Positions 54,125 to 62,413 of a stretch of DNA of 64,000 nucleotides are shown here, in pieces. The position numbers and the translations under genes were made by a program. Source of the DNA: Ensifer adhaerens (lineage in GTDB: Bacteria; Pseudomonadota; Alphaproteobacteria; Rhizobiales; Rhizobiaceae). The stretch spans positions 1,002,501-1,066,500 of the forward strand of contig NZ_CP083350.1 of NCBI RefSeq assembly GCF_020035535.1, read 5' to 3'. Position 1 is the first letter of the stretch. Each line of letters begins with the position of its first letter. Under the pieces are notes generated by a model that searched no databases, had not been told where the DNA came from, and worked only from the letters and a program-made list of their open reading frames with translations.

Positions 54125-54409
54125 ATGACCATGACCATTGCAGAGACCGACAAGCCCTTCATCGATGTGCGGACGATTCCACCGGTGGAACGCCATCCGA
54201 AAATCTTCGGCATGCTGAATGCGCTTGCCGAGGGCGGCGCCTTCATCATCATCAACGACCACGATCCGCGTCCGCTGCACTACCAGCTGGAAACCCGCTA
54301 TCCGGGCGAATTCACCTGGGAATACCTCGAGCAGGGACCGGATGTCTGGCGTGTCGAGATCGGCCGGCAGCAATCCTCCGGCTGCGATTGCTGCTGCGGC
54401 GGGCACTGA
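54125..54409 (+). CDS. DUF2249 domain protein with cysteine-rich tail
   Basis: A 94-residue protein with one DUF2249 domain: FIDVRTIPPVERHPKIFGML (D-x-R-x-x-P-x-x-R-H), AFIIINDHDPRPLHYQLE and FTWEYLEQGPDVWRVEI. The C-terminus ends CDCCCGGH, an unusual cluster that could bind metal. DUF2249 resembles the TusA-like sulfur-carrier fold and is frequent near NO-metabolism genes, but its activity is unknown. The longer frame upstream includes the regulatory box and is not coding. It begins the DUF2249 operon. Confidence 0.75.
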   Translation: MTMTIAETDKPFIDVRTIPPVERHPKIFGMLNALAEGGAFIIINDHDPRPLHYQLETRYPGEFTWEYLEQGPDVWRVEIGRQQSSGCDCCCGGH

Positions 54410-54427
54410 GCCCTCGATGCGCCTCAA

Positions 54428-54475
54428 GAGCGGGATGGGGAAAGGCATTCGCCGTTTTCCGCTCACATCCCGCTC
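54428..54475 (+). other. Stem-loop between the DUF2249 gene and the 12-TM gene
   Basis: GAGCGGGATG and CATCCCGCTC pair perfectly, with an inner GGAAA/TTTCC stem. There is no T tract, so it may modulate expression of the downstream membrane protein. Confidence 0.45.
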
Positions 54476-54500
54476 TCACTTATGAGAACCGATCACGTTC

Positions 54501-55931
54501 ATGGCCTTGGTCGACTCGACCAAATCCATCGTGATCCAGGGATGGACCGCCATGTTCGCAGCCTCGCTTTCCCGCTGGACGATGTCCTACTTCGCGGCCG
54601 CGTTGATCTTCCTCGTTCTTGGAGAGATCATGATGGTTTTCGGCTACGGCCACCCGGTCTCAGCCCTTGAGGCGCCCGAAACGCTGGCGCTTGTCCATGT
54701 CGTCGTGCTGGGCTGGCTGAGCCTGCTGATGGCCGGCGCGTTGCTGCAGTTCGTGCCGGTTCTCGTCGGCCAGGCATTATCCTTCCCGAGCGTCGCGCTG
54801 CCGGCGCTCCTGTTCCTCATTGCAGGCAACGCGAGCCTGACGCTCGGCTTCGTCAGCCTTTCCGGAGCGATCGATCTTCCGGTGATGCTGCTTCCTTTGG
54901 GAGCTGCTTTTTCTATCGTCGGCTTTTCGGTGCTGGGTTTTGCCTTTGCAGCCACGCTCTGGCATGCGCGCCCGCTGCCACTACCGGCCCGGTTCGTCGC
55001 AGTTGGTCTTGCGGCACTCTTCGGCACGATGCTGCTCGGCGGCACCTATGCCGGCGTACTCTCGGGTTTGATCGATGCGGAAGGCGCGATCGATCTGACG
55101 ATCGACGGGCTGTCGCTTCATGCTTCCCTCGGCCTCGGCGGCTGGTTGAGCTTCACCACCATGGGTGTCAGCTACCGGCTTTTGACCATGTTCATGCTGT
55201 CGCCGGACAAGGAGCGGACAAGCAGCCGCGTGGTGTTCGTGCTTGGTGCCCTTTGCCTCGGTCTTCTGGCGGCGGCGGTGCTCCTCATACTGGTGGGCAC
55301 TTTCGGCCGTGCGCCGCTTCTCGCCCTTGCCGTCGCTTCCGGCGCCGCCATGGTGGCGATCTATGCCGGCGATATCCTGCGCATCTATCGGGAGCGCCGG
55401 CGCAAGGTGATCGAGCTCAACAGCCGCGCCAGCATCGGCGCCTTCGTGTCGCTGATCGCTGCGACTGTGCTCTTCATCGCGCTGCTGGCTGCCGGCCGTC
55501 TCGACACCGGTTCCGGCGCCGTCATCTATCTCGTAACGTTCGGCTGGCTGACCGGCATGGGTCTCGCCCAGCTTTACAAGATCGTGCCGTTCATGACCTG
55601 GCTCGAATGCTACGGGCCGGCGCTTGGGCGCATGCCGACCCCCAGGGTCCAGGATCTCGTTACCGAAGCCTCGGCTCTTCGCTGGTTTCGGCTCTATTAT
55701 CTGACGGTCGCGCTCGGTACTCTGGCGTTGCTGATCGGCAGTGCCATCCTTTTTCGTTTTGCGAGTTTCGGCCAATTGATTGCCGTCAATGCGCTCGTCC
55801 TCGAGTTCGTGCGAACACGGCGACTGATCAACGTTCCGGCCGAACTTCGATTGCCTGACGGACTCGTTCGACCAGGCCTGTTTCTACCACCCATTCCTCA
55901 CGGAGGTTCCCATGAGCCAAGATCCCTATGA
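54501..55931 (+). CDS. Twelve-helix membrane protein, heme-copper-oxidase-like, function unknown
   Basis: A 476-residue integral membrane protein with about 12 hydrophobic segments. Two histidine helices resemble cytochrome oxidase subunit I/NnrS relatives: LVHVVVLGWLSLLMAGALLQF (His about residue 66) and LHASLGLGGWLSFTTMGVSY (His about residue 207). The His-His pair and H-x-H of true oxygen or NO reductases are absent. It could bind heme or serve in maturation. It lies between two DUF2249 genes, and its end overlaps the next gene by 20 bases. No strong ribosome site precedes the ATG; MFAAS at 54552 is an alternative start. Confidence 0.7.
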   Translation: MALVDSTKSIVIQGWTAMFAASLSRWTMSYFAAALIFLVLGEIMMVFGYGHPVSALEAPETLALVHVVVLGWLSLLMAGALLQFVPVLVGQALSFPSVALPALLFLIAGNASLTLGFVSLSGAIDLPVMLLPLGAAFSIVGFSVLGFAFAATLWHARPLPLPARFVAVGLAALFGTMLLGGTYAGVLSGLIDAEGAIDLTIDGLSLHASLGLGGWLSFTTMGVSYRLLTMFMLSPDKERTSSRVVFVLGALCLGLLAAAVLLILVGTFGRAPLLALAVASGAAMVAIYAGDILRIYRERRRKVIELNSRASIGAFVSLIAATVLFIALLAAGRLDTGSGAVIYLVTFGWLTGMGLAQLYKIVPFMTWLECYGPALGRMPTPRVQDLVTEASALRWFRLYYLTVALGTLALLIGSAILFRFASFGQLIAVNALVLEFVRTRRLINVPAELRLPDGLVRPGLFLPPIPHGGSHEPRSL

Positions 55932-56442
55932 ACTCGACGTCCGGCCGCTGTTGCGCGGTGGCAGCGATCCGTTCCAGGCCATCATGAACGCTGTCGACAG
56001 CTTGGCGCCGGGCCAGGCGCTGAAGCTGATCGCGACCTTCCGGCCCGTTCCGCTCTACAGCGTGATGGCCGGACGCGGCTTCAGCCATCAGGACCGCCCG
56101 CTCGACAACGGCGACTGGGAGGTTCTGTTCACGCCAGAAGGAGAGGTTGACGAGATCCGCCTTTCGGCCGGCGAAACGGATCTGGACACCTGGCCCGACC
56201 CGAGCCGCCAGCTCGACCTGACGGAGCTCGATCCGCCCGAGCCGATGGTGCGCATTCTGGCGACAGCCGAGAAGATGGCGGAGGGCGAAGTGCTGTTCGC
56301 CTTGCTCGCGCGCGAACCGCTGTTCCTTTATCCGGAGCTCGCAAAGCGCGGGCACAAATGGGCCGGCAATTTCGATGCGACCGGCGAGACCTACCGGATC
56401 CTCATTCGTATCGGCGGGAGGCGTTCCCATGTCGGAGCTTGA
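55912..56442 (+). CDS. Tandem DUF2249 protein
   Basis: A 176-residue protein with two DUF2249-like repeats. The first (residues about 7-75) has LDVRPLLRGGSDPFQAIMNAVDSLAPGQALKLIATFRPVPLYSVM. The second (about 100-172) has LDLTELDPPEPMVRILATAEKMAEGEVLFALLAREPLFLYPEL. The double form without the cysteine tail differs from the first DUF2249 gene of the operon. GGAGG precedes the ATG. It overlaps both neighbours, so it is translationally linked to the membrane protein and the DUF59 protein. Confidence 0.72.
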   Translation: MSQDPYELDVRPLLRGGSDPFQAIMNAVDSLAPGQALKLIATFRPVPLYSVMAGRGFSHQDRPLDNGDWEVLFTPEGEVDEIRLSAGETDLDTWPDPSRQLDLTELDPPEPMVRILATAEKMAEGEVLFALLAREPLFLYPELAKRGHKWAGNFDATGETYRILIRIGGRRSHVGA

Positions 56443-56755
56443 AACCCTGGACCTCGAGGCGAGGATCCGCGATGCGCTGCGCATCATCATCGACCCGGAA
56501 ATGGGCAAGAACGTCGTCGATCTCGGCCTGATCTACGACATCGACGTTCAGGAGGGTGGCATCGCCCGGGTCACCATGACGACGACGATCAAAGGCTGCC
56601 CGGCGACGGCCTTCCTTAAGGAAGCGGTGCAGAACTGCGTCTGGTATGTACCGGGCGTCGAATACGCAGAAGTGCGCCTGACTTACGAGCCGCCCTGGAC
56701 GCCCGAGATGATGGCCGACAGCGCGGTCGAATTCGCGCACGGCAGCATCTTCTGA
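56429..56755 (+). CDS. MIP18/DUF59 family protein (PaaD/SufT-like)
   Basis: A 108-residue protein of the DUF59 family, involved in iron-sulfur cluster assembly in other systems (SufT, PaaD, Mip18). It shows LRIIIDPEMGKNVVDLGLIYDIDV, the family core D-P-E-x-x-x-x-V-x-D-L-G-L, and TTTIKGCPATAFLKEAV with the conserved cysteine. GGGAGG precedes the ATG and the gene overlaps the tandem DUF2249 gene. It suggests a cluster or metal-centre assembly role for the operon. Confidence 0.82.
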   Translation: MSELETLDLEARIRDALRIIIDPEMGKNVVDLGLIYDIDVQEGGIARVTMTTTIKGCPATAFLKEAVQNCVWYVPGVEYAEVRLTYEPPWTPEMMADSAVEFAHGSIF

Positions 56756-56769
56756 GACTGGTGTTGTTT

Positions 56770-56800
56770 AAAAAAAGGCGCCGCATCAGCGGCGCCTTTT
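56770..56800. terminator. Bidirectional intrinsic terminator
   Basis: GGCGCCGC-ATCA-GCGGCGCC is a perfect eight-base stem with seven A on the left and TTTT on the right. It can end both the DUF59 operon and the convergent nnrS gene. Confidence 0.88.
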
Positions 56801-56822
56801 GCATTGGGGATCGAACGTGCGG

Positions 56823-58046
56823 TCAGGCTGAGGCGCGGGGCGAGCGGCGATCGCACACGAGCATCGGTCCGTATTCGAGCGTGAACAGCGCGAAGGCGGC
56901 GATCCACAACACGCCCGACAGCGCGATCAGGTGGTGGTAGTGCACGGGCAGTACGTCTGCCAGCGGCCGAATCAGCGCCGCGGCCATGATCGCAACGTAG
57001 GAGGCGCTGGTGATTGCCGATCCCACCAACGGTCGTCCGGTGTGGCCGCGACTGGCACGGGTCATGACGGCGAGCATCATCGATGCGATCACGCCGACGG
57101 TCAGCACGTGCATGACCGGGTATTCGCCCAAGAGCTCGATCGCACCGGCTGATATCGCCAGGAAGCCGAGCGGCACGAAGGCGTAGGCCGCGTGCAGCAC
57201 GAAGAGCAGCTTCTCCGGCCAGGTCGCCAAGCCGCGCCAGCGGAACAGCCGCACCGTGTGGAAGGCGCAGGCGGTAAGCGCGATCGCCCCCGTGACGATG
57301 TGATCCGGTGCGAAGGTCCAGGCGGCAAGGGCCGCGACACCGATCAGGATCGCTGCCGTGTCGAAGCGGTTATAGGGCACGGGGAAATTGGTGCGCCCCA
57401 CCTTGTTCAGCCAGTTGCGCGTGAAACTCGGCACGATGCGTCCACCGACGATCATGATCAGCATGGTGTAGGCGGCGATCGCCAGCCGCGCTGCTGCATC
57501 CTCGTCGAGGTCCCGGAGCACTGAAAGGTGGAACCAGATGTTGGCCGCAGACAGGAGCACCAGCCCGCCGATGACTTTCAGGTCCTTCCATTTCCGGCCG
57601 ACGATCACCTCGCGCGCGCAGATCAGCAGGAGCACCGGCAGGAACAGCGCTTCGATGCCGGCAGCGACAGGCAGGCCGATGACGCCGCTCGACAGCAGCG
57701 CGAGCCGGCCGACAACCCAGAGCCCGAGGAGCGCGGCGAGCGGACCGCCGGAGACCGGCAGCCTTCCCGTCCAGTTCGGGATCGCCGTCAAAAGGAAGCC
57801 GCCGAGCACGGCGGATGAGAAGCCGAACAACATCTCATGCGCGTGCCAATGGGCAGCGCCGTAGTCGCCGGCAACGTCCAGGCCGATAGTAAGCGCAGAG
57901 ATCCACAGCACCATGGCGGCGATCGCCCAGAGCGCGGCGCCGAGAAAGAACGGTCGGAAGCCGTAGGAAAAGAGCACAGGGCCGGTGGTCGAGAGCCCGC
58001 GCGGAATACCGCCGCTCGGTTTCGGTCTTATCAATCTGTCCAACAT
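56823..58046 (-). CDS. nnrS: NnrS family heme-copper membrane protein
   Basis: A 407-residue protein with about 12 membrane helices. HWHAHEMLFGFSSAVLGGFLLTAIPNW is the conserved NnrS motif; YTMLIMIVGGRIVPSFTRNWL is the second. NnrS binds heme and copper and protects against nitrosative stress by reducing dinitrosyl-iron complexes or related damage. GAGGA precedes the ATG; an upstream extension of 57 codons includes the regulatory boxes and is rejected. A perfect TTGCG-N4-CGCAA box is centred about 83 bases upstream. Confidence 0.9.
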   Translation of the reverse strand: MLDRLIRPKPSGGIPRGLSTTGPVLFSYGFRPFFLGAALWAIAAMVLWISALTIGLDVAGDYGAAHWHAHEMLFGFSSAVLGGFLLTAIPNWTGRLPVSGGPLAALLGLWVVGRLALLSSGVIGLPVAAGIEALFLPVLLLICAREVIVGRKWKDLKVIGGLVLLSAANIWFHLSVLRDLDEDAAARLAIAAYTMLIMIVGGRIVPSFTRNWLNKVGRTNFPVPYNRFDTAAILIGVAALAAWTFAPDHIVTGAIALTACAFHTVRLFRWRGLATWPEKLLFVLHAAYAFVPLGFLAISAGAIELLGEYPVMHVLTVGVIASMMLAVMTRASRGHTGRPLVGSAITSASYVAIMAAALIRPLADVLPVHYHHLIALSGVLWIAAFALFTLEYGPMLVCDRRSPRASA

Positions 58047-58121
58047 GATCGTGGTCCTCGTCGTGCGTGCTTGCGGACTTGCGGATGAGGCTTGATCTAT
58101 CAATGGCTTCGCAGGGGCTCT

Positions 58122-58135
58122 TTGCGAAAACGCAA
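58122..58135. promoter_or_regulatory. Perfect Fnr/NnrR-type palindrome before nnrS
   Basis: TTGCGAAAACGCAA is a perfect TTGCG-N4-CGCAA palindrome, placed to activate nnrS on the minus strand. Confidence 0.78.
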
Positions 58136-58203
58136 GTATCGCTGCCCCGCTCCGCCGCGTGTGTTCATGCGGCGTGAAAGAAAAGCGATCTCGTCGAAAC
58201 GAT

Positions 58204-58217
58204 TTGTTCCAAGACAA
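58204..58217. promoter_or_regulatory. Fnr/NnrR-type box before nirK
   Basis: TTGTTCCAAGACAA fits TTG-N8-CAA, centred about 177 bases before the nirK ATG. The two half-sites TTGTT and GACAA differ from the TTGCG type seen elsewhere, which may change regulator preference. Confidence 0.7.
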
Positions 58218-58386
58218 AGACGCGATTCGTCTGTGGTTCTACTTCTCTTGTGACTGCTGGGGGACCGGTGGTCGAGACCGGAGGTGAGGCCGCCCACGTT
58301 GGCGCCGCCCACTCTAACTCGTTGAATACAGGCGCGTTTCGCAGAAGGCCAATCCCGGCCGCTGGAGCGCGTCGAAGGAGAGCAAG

Positions 58387-59523
58387 ATGACTGAACAACT
58401 TCAGATGACCCGCCGGACGATGCTTGCCGGCGCTGCCCTGGCGGGCGCGGTTGCGCCGCTTCTCCATACCGCTTCGGCACAGGCGGCCGGCGCCGCCACG
58501 GCGGCAGGCGCTGCCCCCGTCGACATCTCGACCCTGCCGCGCGTGAAGGTCGATCTCGTCAAGCCGCCTTTCGTCCACGCCCATGAACAGGTCGCCAAGA
58601 CCGGACCGCGCGTCGTCGAGTTCACCATGACGATCGAGGAAAAGAAGCTGGTGATCGACCGCGAGGGCACCGAGATCCACGCTATGACCTTCAACGGTTC
58701 GGTTCCTGGTCCGCTGATGGTCGTGCATGAGAACGACTATGTCGAACTTCGGCTGATCAACCCGGCGACCAACACGCTGCTGCACAACATCGACTTCCAT
58801 GCCGCAACCGGTGCGCTGGGCGGTGGTGCGCTGACACAGGTGAACCCGGGCGAAGAAACCACGCTTCGCTTCAAGGCCACCAAGCCCGGCGTCTTCGTCT
58901 ACCATTGCGCGCCGGAAGGCATGGTGCCCTGGCACGTCACCTCGGGCATGAACGGCGCCATCATGGTGCTGCCGCGCGAAGGCCTGAAGGACGAGAAGGG
59001 CCAGCCTCTGACCTACGACAAGATTTACTATGTCGGCGAGCAGGACTTCTACGTGCCGAAGGACGAGGCCGGGAACTACAAGAAGTACGAAACCCCCGGT
59101 GATGCCTATGAAGATGCGGTGAAGGCGATGCGCACGCTGACCCCGACCCACATCGTCTTCAACGGCGCGGTCGGCGCGCTGACCGGCGACAATGCCCTGA
59201 CCGCGGCGGTGGGCGAGCGCGTGCTTGTCGTCCATTCGCAGGCCAACCGCGATACGCGGCCGCACCTGATCGGCGGGCACGGTGACTATGTCTGGGCGAC
59301 CGGCAAGTTCCGCAACCCGCCGGACCTCGACCAGGAAACCTGGCTCATCCCAGGCGGTACCGCTGGCGCTGCCTTCTACACCTTCCGCCAGCCGGGTGTT
59401 TACGCCTACGTGAACCACAATCTGATCGAGGCGTTCGAACTGGGTGCAGCCGGTCACTTCAAGGTCACCGGCGAATGGAACGACGATCTGATGACATCGG
59501 TCGTCAAGCCGGCATCGATGTAG
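58387..59523 (+). CDS. nirK: Copper-containing nitrite reductase
   Basis: A 378-residue periplasmic enzyme reducing nitrite to NO. The signal peptide has a twin-arginine motif ([11 protein letters not shown]). Copper ligands are in [12 protein letters not shown] (His residues) and [21 protein letters not shown] (Cys, His and Met of the type 1 site), with further type 2 residues around [17 protein letters not shown] precedes the ATG. It is followed by nirV and preceded by an NnrR-type box. Confidence 0.96.
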   Translation: MTEQLQMTRRTMLAGAALAGAVAPLLHTASAQAAGAATAAGAAPVDISTLPRVKVDLVKPPFVHAHEQVAKTGPRVVEFTMTIEEKKLVIDREGTEIHAMTFNGSVPGPLMVVHENDYVELRLINPATNTLLHNIDFHAATGALGGGALTQVNPGEETTLRFKATKPGVFVYHCAPEGMVPWHVTSGMNGAIMVLPREGLKDEKGQPLTYDKIYYVGEQDFYVPKDEAGNYKKYETPGDAYEDAVKAMRTLTPTHIVFNGAVGALTGDNALTAAVGERVLVVHSQANRDTRPHLIGGHGDYVWATGKFRNPPDLDQETWLIPGGTAGAAFYTFRQPGVYAYVNHNLIEAFELGAAGHFKVTGEWNDDLMTSVVKPASM

Positions 59524-59543
59524 GCGGCTGATGCAAGGTGATG

Positions 59544-59570
59544 GTGGGGCCGCGATCTCGGCGGCCCCAC
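59544..59570 (+). other. Stem-loop between nirK and nirV
   Basis: GTGGGGCCGC and GCGGCCCCAC form a ten-base perfect stem around a seven-base loop, without a T tract. It may partly stop transcription or protect the abundant nirK message. Confidence 0.55.
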
Positions 59571-59624
59571 ACGCGACCAAAGGCACGCGCCCGTCGGCGC
59601 GTGCCGTTCCCCCGGAGACCTCCC

Positions 59625-60542
59625 ATGCCCAGCAACAAGAAATCTGCGGTTTCGCTCCTCTCGCTCGCAGCCCCGGCCGTTCTCTTGGCCGCAATCGGTG
59701 GCGTGCTTTCGGCAAAGGTGGGGCTGTTTGACGATCTCAAGGATGGCGTCGACCTATCGATCCGGCCGCCGGTGACTGTCACGATCGCGCCGCGTGAAAT
59801 GAGCTATCGGGCTGAGGGACACTTCCTGAAGAACGGCTTTGCCGTCGATGCGCCGATCGTCGTCGCGGCGCTCAAGGAACCACTTGAGATCATGAAGTAT
59901 CAGGTGACGCGCGAGGACTTCGAGCGCTGCGTCGCCGACGGCGCCTGCCAGCAGCCGGAGGGCGGTCATGGCGCCGGCCTGTCGGGTGTGCCGATGACCG
60001 GGGTCAACTATACCGACGCGACCGACTACGCGGCGTGGCTGACCAAGAAGACCGGCGAAGTCTGGCGTCTTCCGACCGACCAGCAATGGGCCTTTGCCGC
60101 CGGGTCCAAATTCCCCGACGATGCGCTGGGGATCGATGGCACCAAGGATAATCCGGCGCTGCGCTGGCTGGCGGACTATGAGCGCGAGGCAAGCCGGCAG
60201 CGGGCGAAGAACCCGATGCCGCAGCCCTCGGGCGCTTTTGGCGAAAACGAGTATGGGATTGCGGACCTCGATGGCAATGTCTGGGAATGGACCGAGACCT
60301 GCCATCGCCGCGTCACCATCGCTGACGACGGCAAGGTGCTGAAGGAGCAGCCGGCCTGCGGCATCTTCGTCGTCAATGGCAAACATCGGGCGTCGATGAG
60401 CTTCTTCATCCGCGATCCGAAAAGCGGCGGCTGCGCCGTCGGTGTGCCGCCGGATAATCTTGGCTTCCGGCTCGTGAGAGACGGCCGCTGGTATTCGGGC
60501 TTCCTCTACGCCTTCGAGCGCCGGCTGCAGGGCGCAGGGTGA
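59625..60542 (+). CDS. nirV: NirV, formylglycine-generating-enzyme-like (FGE/SUMF1) protein
   Basis: A 305-residue protein with an N-terminal membrane helix or signal (about residues 7-28) and an FGE-sulfatase domain (about residues 90-300). Typical segments are LEIMKYQVTREDFERCV, PMTGVNYTDATDYAAWLTKKTGEVWRLPTDQQWAFAAG, GIADLDGNVWEWTETC and NLGFRLVRD. NirV always accompanies nirK in rhizobia; its reaction is unknown. GGAG precedes the ATG; the open frame upstream begins in the intergenic hairpin. Confidence 0.88.
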   Translation: MPSNKKSAVSLLSLAAPAVLLAAIGGVLSAKVGLFDDLKDGVDLSIRPPVTVTIAPREMSYRAEGHFLKNGFAVDAPIVVAALKEPLEIMKYQVTREDFERCVADGACQQPEGGHGAGLSGVPMTGVNYTDATDYAAWLTKKTGEVWRLPTDQQWAFAAGSKFPDDALGIDGTKDNPALRWLADYEREASRQRAKNPMPQPSGAFGENEYGIADLDGNVWEWTETCHRRVTIADDGKVLKEQPACGIFVVNGKHRASMSFFIRDPKSGGCAVGVPPDNLGFRLVRDGRWYSGFLYAFERRLQGAG

Positions 60543-60607
60543 CATCGCATGGCCGGTGGAGCGCGGGGCCTCTCGCGTCTTGGCCAGCACAGGACTTCGT
60601 AATGCTA

Positions 60608-60641
60608 TTTGCCCCCGGATCGTCACCGATCTGGGGGCAAA
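60608..60641. other. Stem-loop between nirV and nnrR
   Basis: TTTGCCCCC-G-GATCG-TCAC-CGATC-T-GGGGGCAAA folds into a long hairpin with one mismatch. It lacks a T tract, so it may be a 3'-end structure of the nirKV message. I see no TTG-N8-CAA box elsewhere in the 229-base gap before nnrR. Confidence 0.5.
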
Positions 60642-60771
60642 GGCACATGGTAAATCGAGACGCTGCGGCGACCTTTGTGCGTCTCACGGGACGTGCGGCA
60701 CCCTGGTCCTTTTGCCGGGTCCTGGGCTGTGCTAGAGCAGGGCAACTCAAACGGCAGGATGTAGGGCCAAA

Positions 60772-61470
60772 GTGGCTGCACTCGATCGCACTCTCGTCAA
60801 ATCGCTCCCTCTGTTCCAGAAAATGAGCGACCCGGAACTGGATTCGCTGCTGACGCGCGCCACGGTGCGGCGCGTTCCGCAGAACGAAGCCGTCTTCGAA
60901 CAGGGAGCGACGGCCGATTTCTTCTTTCTGCTGCTGCACGGCCGTCTGAAAGTGACCCAGGTCACCAAGGATGGGCAACAGATCATCGTACGGGTCGTCA
61001 ATCCCGGCGACCTTTTCGGCTTTGCCCGCGCACTGCAGCGCCACGACTATCCGGGTACGGCGACGGCGGCGACCGAGAGCCTGGTGCTTGCCTGGCCGAC
61101 GGAACTCTGGAACGTCTTCGTCGAGAAGAACCCCCACCTCGCCGTCAACGCCATGCACACGATCGGACAGCGCCTCGACGAGGCACATACCCGCATCCGT
61201 GAAATGTCGACGGAGGAAGTCGAGCGCCGCGTCGCGCATACCGTGCTGCGGCTCGCCGAACAGGCCGGCAAGCCCGATGGCGGCGGCATCCGTATCGATT
61301 TCCCGATCTCGCGCCAGGATATCGCGGAAATGACGGGGACGACGCTGCACACGGTTTCGCGCATCCTCAGCGCCTGGGAAGGGCAGGGCCTTGTCCTGGG
61401 TGGACGCCAGAAGCTGACCCTCAAGGACATTCCGGGTCTGCGTCGCCTGGCAGAACGCGTCGGCGGCTAG
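60772..61470 (+). CDS. nnrR: NnrR, Crp/Fnr-family regulator of denitrification
   Basis: A 232-residue regulator. The cyclic-nucleotide-like sensor (residues about 15-125: EAVFEQGATADFFFLLLHGRLKVTQV) is followed by a helix-turn-helix (FPISRQDIAEMTGTTLHTVSRILSAWE). The N-terminal cysteine cluster of Fnr is absent, so it is the NO-responsive NnrR type rather than an oxygen sensor. The start is a GTG preceded by GTAGGG. It is expected to act on the TTG-N8-CAA boxes of this region. Confidence 0.9.
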   Translation: MAALDRTLVKSLPLFQKMSDPELDSLLTRATVRRVPQNEAVFEQGATADFFFLLLHGRLKVTQVTKDGQQIIVRVVNPGDLFGFARALQRHDYPGTATAATESLVLAWPTELWNVFVEKNPHLAVNAMHTIGQRLDEAHTRIREMSTEEVERRVAHTVLRLAEQAGKPDGGGIRIDFPISRQDIAEMTGTTLHTVSRILSAWEGQGLVLGGRQKLTLKDIPGLRRLAERVGG

Positions 61471-61503
61471 CCTTCTGAAACCAGGTTCTGCCGCGTCGAA
61501 CCG

Positions 61504-62307
61504 CTAGGGTCGCCTTGCGCAGATGGCGTAGCGGTGCTGGCTCTTCCGTGCCAGGCCCTTGAAAACGTTCCAGTTTCGCGCCTGGGTGCGGTGTATCTCG
61601 CTAAGATCCCTGTCGATCGCAATGTCGGTGAAGCCCGCCTCGCGCAACAGCTCGACGACGGCTTCCGCCCGGGCGCCCTCGGAGAAGTGGACGCGCGAGA
61701 GGATGCTACGATGCGTCGCCATCATCTGAGATGATCCGGTCGGCGTCTCCGCCTTGAACACGCCGAAGCGTTGTCCCCAGACGCTGAGCTTCGAGAACAG
61801 CCGTTCGAGCGCGCTGGTATTCACAAAGTCACCGTCGACGATCAGCAGCGTTCCGCCGGGCTTGAGGACGCGCAGCCATTCGGCAAAGGCCGCGGCCGGA
61901 TCGACGAGCGTCCACACCAGATGCCGGTTGACGATCACATCGTAGTGGCCGTCGGGCTCCATGGTGTTTTCGGCATCACCGAGGGCGAAGCGGATCGAGC
62001 GACCACGCTTGCGTGCCTTTTCGCGGGCGCGCTCGAGCATGGGTTCGGCCCAGTCGAGGCCCTGCACCTTGAAGCCGAGTTCGTCGAGCAGATGCGAGAT
62101 GACGCCCGTGCCGCTCGCAAGGTCCAGCGCGGCGCGACCGGCGCCCGCTCCGAGGTGGCGCAGAAACAGGGCGTGCCAGGCCGCGCGTTCTTCTTCCGAG
62201 AAGATCTCGTGCCCCGGCGACAGGTCGAAGGTTGCGGCGCGCTCCGACCAGTAGGCCTTGATTTCATCCCGCAGGTTGTAGTTCTGCCGATCCGTTACGT
62301 CGCTCAT
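61504..62307 (-). CDS. Class I SAM-dependent methyltransferase
   Basis: A 267-residue cytosolic methyltransferase. The SAM pocket reads ALDLASGTGVISHLLDELGF (motif I), LDWAEPMLERAREKA (post I), IRFALGDAENT and DVIVNRHLVWTLVD (motif III), then LRVLKPGGTLLIVDGDF. This resembles UbiE/BioC-like enzymes, but the substrate cannot be told. The ATG (MSDVTDRQN) is the best start; the frame is open 21 codons more. It is divergent from an iron/heme-type binding protein with an IRO box between, so it may belong to siderophore- or heme-related metabolism. Confidence 0.8.
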   Translation of the reverse strand: MSDVTDRQNYNLRDEIKAYWSERAATFDLSPGHEIFSEEERAAWHALFLRHLGAGAGRAALDLASGTGVISHLLDELGFKVQGLDWAEPMLERAREKARKRGRSIRFALGDAENTMEPDGHYDVIVNRHLVWTLVDPAAAFAEWLRVLKPGGTLLIVDGDFVNTSALERLFSKLSVWGQRFGVFKAETPTGSSQMMATHRSILSRVHFSEGARAEAVVELLREAGFTDIAIDRDLSEIHRTQARNWNVFKGLARKSQHRYAICARRP

Positions 62308-62354
62308 GTCGATCCCGCTCGTCCCTGTTTGGAGGCGTTCTAAAAGATAAATGT

Positions 62355-62369
62355 TGACTAATAAAGTCA
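62355..62369. promoter_or_regulatory. IRO box (RirA-type iron operator)
   Basis: TGACTAATAAAGTCA fits TGA-N9-TCA, the iron-responsive operator of rhizobial RirA, in an AT-rich stretch 48 bases from the methyltransferase ATG and 45 bases from the binding-protein ATG. Confidence 0.65.
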
Positions 62370-62413
62370 TGAAACATTAGATCGCGTCGATTTTCCCAGC
62401 GGAGCAAAAAACA

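Noticed and set aside
60608..60641. TTTGCC...GGCAAA repeat as a regulator box for nnrR
   Set aside because: The half-sites are far too widely spaced for a Crp/Fnr dimer; it is better read as an RNA stem-loop.
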